64,000 nt of DNA from Dipteris shenzhenensis (lineage: Eukaryota; Polypodiophyta; Polypodiopsida; Gleicheniales), in the NCBI GenBank assembly GCA_047967505.1, contig CM106538.1; one strand, written 5' to 3'. Below are positions 57,991-64,000 of this stretch, piece by piece (positions within the stretch are counted from its first letter, which is position 1; every line of letters starts with the position of its first letter). The notes under the pieces were generated by a model that had not been told where the DNA came from, ran no database searches, and worked only from the letters and a program-made list of their open reading frames with translations. A program made the position numbers and the translations under genes.

Positions 57991-58200
57991 AAAATTGGTG
58001 TGATAAATCACATATCAAACTCAATCACAACATCCAAAAGAGTATCAACATCATGTGGCATGAGAGTGGCCGGCGAGCTTCCTCTCCTAGAAGACAAAAT
58101 TGGTGTGATAAATCACATATCAAACTCAATCACAACATCCAAAAGAGTATCAACATCCTGTGGCATGAGAGTGGCCAGCGAGCTTCCTCTCCTAGAAGAC
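57991..58200. repeat. 105-bp tandem duplication, two copies
   Basis: Copies 57,991-58,095 and 58,096-58,200 start AAAATTGGTGTGATAAATCA and end TCCTCTCCTAGAAGAC. Only a few bases differ (for example ATCATG against ATCCTG). The unit is a multiple of three and open in more than one frame. On the minus strand each copy contains DVDTLLDVVIEFDM followed by a stop. Confidence 0.93.
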
Positions 58201-58204
58201 AACA

Positions 58205-59425
58205 TCCCGCAACTGGTGTATACAATGTGAGCTTAAAACCCTCAGTCTCATTATTGTATCCAAAAAAATGTACTTGATTCCCTTGTTGTCAAGCTTTGAT
58301 CTTTGTGTATTTGAAATCAAAGGTCATGCAACTAACCGAAACCTCTTACGGACTGACCCTGACCTTATACCCAGAAAATGCCTGAAAACTTCGCTCTTGA
58401 AAATGCTTTTGAGGCGGATCTGTTGAAAATATGTGTGCCATGGTGGCAGTAATTGCAACCTCCTCCAAAAATCTTATGACAACCAATTGTGCTTACGCAA
58501 GCACTTCATTTCCACGAGGCAATAACATTATGCTATGGAATGTCAAGCTGCAAGAAATCAATGTTTGACTCGTAATCCATGCTCTTTCAAATATGCCTTG
58601 AAAACATCAGATATATACTAAATAGTGTGCCCTATGTCATATAGAAATTAAAAATCAGAAGTACTAGTTGGGGGAGCCTTGACATCCATGCTGTAGGGAA
58701 CTGTTCTTCATTACTCTGCCCTCCAATCCAAAGATAACTTTATATTGAAAAGATCCTCTTTGAAGGTAGTGAGGGGAGTTTGTTGAATCTGAATGGCATG
58801 TTGTATGAAGAACAGAACATGCATGACCCCTTCTTCGCACCCATGCCCTTAAAAATAACATGGACAGTCAACTGGTCAAATCTGCTTTACCTGGGGACTC
58901 TATGTTAACTCAACGGGTTTTATTCTAATTCGAGTTACCCACATCTGGTAAGGGTTTACCTTCAACAAGCTCGTGAGTAGAGATGCCTTATTCTTGTATT
59001 TATAATGAGCTTGTCATCTATAATATATTAACGAGGCTAATCGGTTAGGACCATGAAATGAATTAGTGCCCTTAGATTTAAATGGATGACTATAATCCAT
59101 TGGATGGAAAATGGTTACATTTGAGGCTGATCCCGTCTTGGTCTCTTTCATTCGTACTTAGTCTCACCCGTCTTCCATCTTGGTCTGTTTACGATTGGAG
59201 ACTTGGGCATCATTGGATGTTTGAGATTAAATAACCTCCATTGGATGCAATTTGTTGCGCGCGGAGTGTTCGCCATTTCATTTACGATCGAAAAACCTTT
59301 CATTTTGGTCAATCTCTTTCATTTCGGCTGCTCCACCTTTGAGCACTTTGAGTAATGGAAAGATCTTTGAACGTTACAGTATCAGAATGCAGTTATGATC
59401 AAAGCAAGCAAGCTAGCTCTTCAAT
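58205..59425. other. Intergenic DNA without a recognised gene
   Basis: No domain-bearing frames. The right part (about 59,200-59,400) is less AT-rich and may hold promoter or intron sequence attached to the KAS-like exon, but nothing diagnostic is visible. Confidence 0.4.
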
Positions 59426-59431
59426 GTGCAG

Positions 59432-59514
59432 GTAAACTACATCAATTGTCATGCCACTTCCACTCTCGCCGGAGACCATCTGGCTGAGGTGAATGCAACC
59501 AAGAAATTTTTGGG
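59432..59514 (+). pseudogene. Beta-ketoacyl-ACP synthase exon fragment
   Basis: After an acceptor-like ATGTGCAG, the frame reads VNYINCHATSTLAGD, then LAEVNATKKF. This matches the active-site region of plant plastid/mitochondrial beta-ketoacyl-ACP synthases, where the His in (N-A/C-HATST) is catalytic in fatty-acid elongation. A one-codon insertion (His) follows GD, and similarity stops after about residue 27. The frame stays open to 59,689 but downstream sequence no longer resembles the enzyme. No other exons are visible nearby. This is probably a gene fragment carried here by a transposon or by duplication. Confidence 0.65.
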
Positions 59515-59699
59515 AAGAGTCGACATACATCAAAATCAATGGACAAAAGTAATTCATCCGCTTTTGTCAAAATCGACTAGTTTTGAAACAGAAAAATTAT
59601 CGTTATGCGTGATGGATATTTTCAATTGTGACAATGAAGATGTAAAATATTGCAATCGATGCACTAAAGTGTCCTTTGAACTGTTTTAATCAATTGGAG

Positions 59700-61745
59700 G
59701 CTAGGGCAGTCACCATAAATTCCTAAAGCTTAGAAATTCACGTCCCCGTGACAGTACCTGACGTGCTGCCATCCTCACGTTGAAGTCTCTAACTAGGAGG
59801 ACATCTCCTCGCCTCAAAAAATCCATGGTATCCTAGTGAAAAGGTGTGTATGGTGATGTCTCGGCCTCCTCTCGTACTGCCCTGGCCAATTGTGATGTCT
59901 CTAGTGGAAAGTAGCAGACCGCTATTAAGAGATCTCGACTGGTCGTGTGTGGTACACGGATCCAAAGGAATCTAGAGTGCCGGTCGCTCCTCTCAACTGA
60001 GATCGCCCCAATGATGGATGATCTATATAGTATTGCCACTCCACCTGTCTCCCTTGCCTCGTTCCTATATGCTGATTTCCAAGTGTACCCGCCGCTCATA
60101 GACCCCGTCCCCATATATGGGAGGGCAGTCGGATGTCCAGTGGAGGCTGGTGATGAGACGTCGGTGCCACACTACTACCCACTTTCCTCCTTGCGGATCG
60201 CATTAGAGAGCACGTCTCTTCTCTATCTGTAGAGGTGTCAGGTCCTCATCCATGGATATTGAGAGGTGATCTAGTAAGGTCGATTTGCGACGCAATGCTA
60301 CCAAGCCTGCCTGAGTGTCTCTAAACCGTATAATGAGATGCTGCACTCTGTTGGGATCTCTCCCCACTCGCCATGCTCCCACAATAGCATGATCAGGAAT
60401 CCCTAAAGTGGTCGCAACAAAGGTGGTCACATTGTCTATCGGTGAGACCTCAATTCGTGAGATCCCGCGGACTCTGATGTTGAGAGCCTTATTGGCTCCC
60501 TACTACTGTTCCAAAGGGTAGCCAAATCCGTTACTTTCGCAGATTCCGCTTCACCACATCTACCCATTTGGATGTCTCTACAATGGCCGACTACATGGTG
60601 GCTATCTAGGCCTTGACTACTGCTACTGGTGTGTCCCCCGGAGCAGTGCTCAAAGAAGACACCTCCTTGTTGAGCTTTGTGATGTCCTTCCTAAGCCCCT
60701 GACTGAGACTAGCCTGCTGTTGTATGATAAGCGCCTGCTCCTAAGTGAAACAGGCCTGCTCCTATGCAAAGCGGGTCAACTCCACCTCACGTGCACGAAT
60801 TTGTGCACCTCCATGAGAAGAGACTCCCAAGCATCCTGTGGATCAACCAATGGGAAGCCTAGTCCTCTCAGGATCTCAAACCGAAAGGAAAAGAAAGAAA
60901 GAAAGAAAGTCTATTAACGTCCACTGGAGACCAAAAGGTCTATGGGACAGCAAGAAACCCTCTAGCACATCTGCTTTAGGGAGGCACATGGCAGCTCCCG
61001 AGGAGTGCAAACGCAACCCCCATTATTTTAGAGTACCTACTTCAATGTGAACAAGATCTTTGACTGTAGAGACTAGCTCCGGAGTAGGAGGGGAACCCTT
61101 ACAAGATTTTACAGCCTCACCAATTACTACCTGCTTACTAGGCCCTTCCAGAATGTGAAGTCGAACCTTTACTTCTAGAAGCTAGTTCCAATCGTAGCTC
61201 TCTCACTTCCTGCTACAGATAAAAAATCTGATCTTGTTGCCCAAGGATGGGTCGTTTTGAGCCTTCTTGTTACTAAGTCCGTGCATATGGAGAGGGTGTC
61301 ATGGCTGCAACTTTAGAGTACCAAGTCTTGATGGAGGTTCAAGGAGTTGAGGGGGACTTGGAGGAGAGGGTAGGCCAATCCATAATTGGTTGTCTATTCA
61401 ACCCCCTAGCTTAACCTAACCCCTAGGGTTAGGTTGGGCGTTTAGCCCAACTCACGGTTAGGGTTAGTGTGTTTGTTACTAGCCGAGGTAACTATTGGCC
61501 GAGGCAAAGGGTTGACGAGTGGAGGGCTGCTAATGGGCTGACAGGCTGTACGAAGAGGTATGAAGAGGTACGGGCTGTTGAAGTACCGGCTGACGGGCTG
61601 GTATAGGCTGCTGAAGGAGAGGTAGGGGCTGCTGCTGATGCACTGCTGCTAACGGGCGACATGTTGTACAGACAGGAGGGTGAAGTACAGAGAGTTACGT
61701 ACGGACGGGTACGGACAACTACGTACAGACGAAGAGAAAGGGTAG
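59700..61745 (-). mobile_element. LINE (non-LTR retrotransposon): 5' region, ORF1 and endonuclease, truncated
   Basis: Minus strand. The 5' region and a Ser/Ala/Pro-rich ORF1 start lie near 61,662 (MSPVSSSASAAPTS). There follow a coiled-coil-like Gln/Leu stretch (60,850-60,650), WVDVVKRN near 60,560, and an ORF1 C-terminal block open at 60,430-60,203 (AIVGAWRVGRDPNRVQHLII, RFRDTQAGL, ISMDEDLTPLQIEKRR). This resembles the L1-type ORF1 RNA-binding domain. ORF2 begins with an AP-endonuclease-like domain (60,114-59,745): TGGVAILYRSS, FLWIRVPHT, LLIAVCYFP and VLLVRDFNVR in place of the usual GDFN. The reverse transcriptase is not contiguous. Several stops make it inactive. Confidence 0.8.
61412..61451. 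repeat. Nested palindromes within the LINE
   Basis: AACCTAACCCCTAGGGTTAGGTT is a near-perfect palindrome. Directly after it, GTTGGGC and GCCCAAC form a 7-bp hairpin with the loop GTTTA. The TTAGGG-like content is coincidental with telomere repeats; only isolated copies are present. Confidence 0.7.
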
Positions 61746-62239
61746 GCTAGCAATTCAGAAATATGTTGTTTTTTTTTTGGTTTTTTGTTAAAGGTGGAGA
61801 AGTGAGGCTGGATGGTAGGTGGTTGATACGCTCCTCAACTAATCTCAATTTTTCTCATCATCACGGGTACTATTCACAGGCGCTGGCATCCGATTTTCCT
61901 CCCAGGCACTCTCATGGATCGCATGCACACAAAGATACATAATTCCTTTTTCCTTCATCCCTATCCACAAGCCCACAATTCCCTAGATGGTTCCCCCCTG
62001 CCACATGTCATCATTTTAGACCTTTAGCTTGGTATACCATTTACCCCTCCCTTGGGGCACAATTAAAACATTTGCCCCTTGGCATTCTTACACATTTAGG
62101 TGCACCTAGGCCTGAGCACTCAGAACCACCTAGTCGATGCCAATACACCCTCACCTAGGACCTTGGCAGTTACTTCCCTTGACCATTTAATTTACGCACA
62201 TACTTTCCCTTTTTTGGATGTGTACTTTGTCTTATAGTC

Positions 62240-62545
62240 CTATAAGGGCTTCTGCAGACGTTAATATATCTTTCTTCCTTTACCAGTCCAATCTGACAAG
62301 CCTCCAAACGCGAATACTCTCCCTCTGATAGACTCATATAGGCTCATCATCCCCCAGATATGTCCCCTGGGATCTGCATCTCTTAGAGTCTCCTAATCGT
62401 GCGGGCTCGTGGGATTGTGTCAAAGGCCTTCCGAAAGTCTACAAAGCATGCGTAGACTTTCTAGGATCTTGACTTCGCCTCCTTGATGACGGCCCCTCAG
62501 ATGAAGATATGGTCAAGAGAGGAATGCTGCCTAACCAGCCTGTCC
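62240..62545 (-). pseudogene. LINE reverse transcriptase fragment
   Basis: On the minus strand, RQHSSLDHIFI, then GAVIKEAKSRS, KVYACFVDFRKAFDTIPR and MQIPGDI match motifs of the LINE reverse transcriptase (YxCFVDFxKAFDxxPR is the first catalytic Asp motif). It has internal stops and lacks the YxDD part. It lies upstream, in minus-strand order, of the LINE ORF1/endonuclease block, so it must be a separate insertion or the product of a rearrangement. Confidence 0.8.
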
Positions 62546-63582
62546 CAAAGCTCGCAACCGCATCCACTTCTGACCTCACCCAACTGAAAGACATCCAAGC
62601 ATCCAAACCACTGGCAAACTGAGCTCAAAGCAGCCTCAAGAATATCACATGCATCCACACTGTCCTTAGGCCTTTTCCAGAAACAACCTTGCCGCTGGAT
62701 GCTTACTAGAACCTGAGAGAAACCAGAGAGGACTGCAAACAACACACATGCACTGCAAAAAGCTCCAAAGAAGGAAAGAACAATGAAAAACAGAACCTGA
62801 AACCAATTCCCGCTGTCTGTGGTTGAGGGGCGAGCTCTTTCCTCACGCCTATCCTCCGTCCAGGCTCCCTGCAGGGTGCAGGAGGTTTCCAGGTACCGGG
62901 AGAAGAGAAAAGTGAAGAAAGAGAGCGGAAGAGGGGCAGAAAAGGCTGGAAGAGGACCACAGACTTGCAGATCTGCCCCAAAGCCTCGACCTCGAGATTT
63001 GTGGCTCGAAAAACACTCCCCAATGTCCCATACAGCAGCCTCAGGGGCTACGCCTCTGTTCCATACAGTCTGTACGGCTGTACAGACTGCAATAAATGCC
63101 CTGCTCCTTGCCTTGGGATGCGTGCCTGCAGCAAGGCTGCCTCGAAAAACGTGCAAGAGGGAAGGGAGCAGCCAGAGCAGCAGCACAACAGCAGCAAGAG
63201 CTAGAAAATGCAACGAAAACTGCAGAAGGAGCTTCTGGTAGACCTGCTAGACTCCAGGAGGGTGAGGGGAGAGAGATGGTAGTGTGGGGGAAGGAGACCC
63301 CTAGCATGTGCCCAAAAGAAAAGGTGAGGGAGGGGGCTGCCGCATGGGCAGCACCTCACAGGGAAAGGACAGCCAAAAGGGGCTGCCACGTGGGCAGCAC
63401 AGCAGCCTGGCAGAGGTGCTTCAAGGTGTGTGTGTACGGGCTGGAACAGGCCCCTAACAGAGGCGCACAGGAGGTGGGACAGAGGCTGCATGTGGCGCAG
63501 CAAAAGGCGTCTGCAGAGCTGGCACATGATGCAGCAAAGGGGCAGAGGTGGAGGCTATGGTGGGCCAGCCACCTGGCCATAG
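62546..63582. other. GC-rich region of unclear nature
   Basis: Much richer in GC than the rest of the window, so long overlapping frames occur on both strands (for example minus 63,213-62,497 and plus 63,096-63,608). None contains a domain I recognise, except that the minus frame runs into the LINE reverse transcriptase. A 22-bp direct repeat, GGGGCTGCCGCATGGGCAGC at about 63,335 and GGGGCTGCCACGTGGGCAGC at about 63,380, is present. It may belong to the gag region of the copia element that follows. Confidence 0.35.
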
Positions 63583-64000
63583 ATGTGCCCAAAGGTGGGG
63601 CCCAATGAGGGCAAGCCTAACGGTGGCAAGTCCAAGAAGAATGACTTTGATGAGGAGGACACTTCCAAGAGGAAGCACAAGAAGAAGTGCTGCTATTGTG
63701 ACACGCCAGGTCATTTTGCGACGGATTGCAAAAAGAAGGTGGCGGATCAAAAAAACAAGAGGAAGGAGTCCGACTCAGATTCACAGGGTGACACAAAAGC
63801 CAAAGCTAATGTGGTAATCAAAGAGCTGTTCTTGGTGACATCTCCATGTGTTACTGATATGCCGACCTAGAAACCACAGTGATGATGTCTGACATTGAGA
63901 TGTGGGTCGACGAGGAGTCAGAAACTTTTGTGAAGTTGAAGGACAACATGGAGTGCTTGCTATCTTCCAGATGCGTGGCTATTGATACTGACATGAGGGT
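63583..64000 (+). pseudogene. copia gag C-terminus with CCHC zinc knuckle, runs to window end
   Basis: The frame 63,583-63,870 is Lys/Asp/Ser-rich and contains an intact CCHC knuckle (CCYCDTPGHFATDC, about 63,689-63,730), the RNA-binding motif of gag. The following KKKVADQKNKRKES and VIKELFLVTS closely parallel the copia element at 42.2 kb (KKKADQKKKKES, TGELFLAIE), so the two belong to one family. A stop occurs at 63,868-63,870, before the protease, and the sequence continues beyond the window. Confidence 0.75.

Noticed and set aside
61405-61480. Telomere-like TTAGGG sequence
   Set aside because: Only isolated TTAGGG-like matches within a palindrome in LINE sequence; no tandem TTTAGGG array.
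62497-63213. 238-codon minus-strand frame
   Set aside because: It fuses GC-rich DNA of unknown nature to the LINE reverse transcriptase start, overlaps equally long frames on the other strand, and has no domain of its own.

Overview
This is eukaryotic nuclear DNA, almost certainly from a land plant with a large, repeat-rich genome. The evidence is a plant-type UBP22/USP22 gene with short introns, a three-exon RPAC2 (RNA polymerase I/III AC19) gene, plant-type Ty1/copia and Ty3 retroelements primed by initiator tRNA-Met, a DUF659-type hAT transposon, a LINE, and AT-rich intergenic DNA full of CA, CT and GA microsatellites. A fern or gymnosperm would fit, but I cannot fix the species from sequence alone.

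Layout. 1-19,000 is intergenic: a 3' or solo LTR (1,618-2,000), a 467-bp foldback element (6,314-6,780), several short tandem duplications, an old degenerate satellite (about 10,000-11,470), a 60-bp minisatellite (13,495-13,735) and the integrase tail plus chromodomain of a Ty3 element (14,178-14,520). 19,190-22,650 holds the clearest host gene, a SAGA-type histone H2B deubiquitinase in three exons. 23,858-26,517 is a complete gag-only LTR retrotransposon with target-site duplications. About 26,770-36,055 is a tandem array of roughly ten 0.8-1.1 kb monomers with signs of higher-order structure. 36,060-40,690 has no recognised gene.

40,690-54,300 is a graveyard of transposons. It contains a Ty1/copia element with its 5' LTR, Ty3 fragments in the opposite orientation, an unclassified transposase-like relic on the minus strand, a DUF659 hAT element on the plus strand, and a minus-strand relic ending in a RING-H2 finger. 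54,600-59,700 contains compound microsatellites, the apparently intact RPAC2 gene (minus strand, 56,409-57,372) with a partial duplication of its last exon, and a stray exon of a beta-ketoacyl-ACP synthase. 59,700-62,545 holds two LINE fragments on the minus strand in non-colinear order. The window ends in a copia gag with a CCHC knuckle, related to the element at 41-44 kb.

The two host genes are unrelated in function (chromatin deubiquitination; Pol I/III assembly) and each has its own signals. No operon-like logic applies. The most notable items are the gag-only retroelement, the kilobase satellite with higher-order duplication, the GC-AG or alternative GT-AG choice in UBP22 intron 1, the RPAC2 last-exon duplication, and two decayed minus-strand coding units of unknown family.
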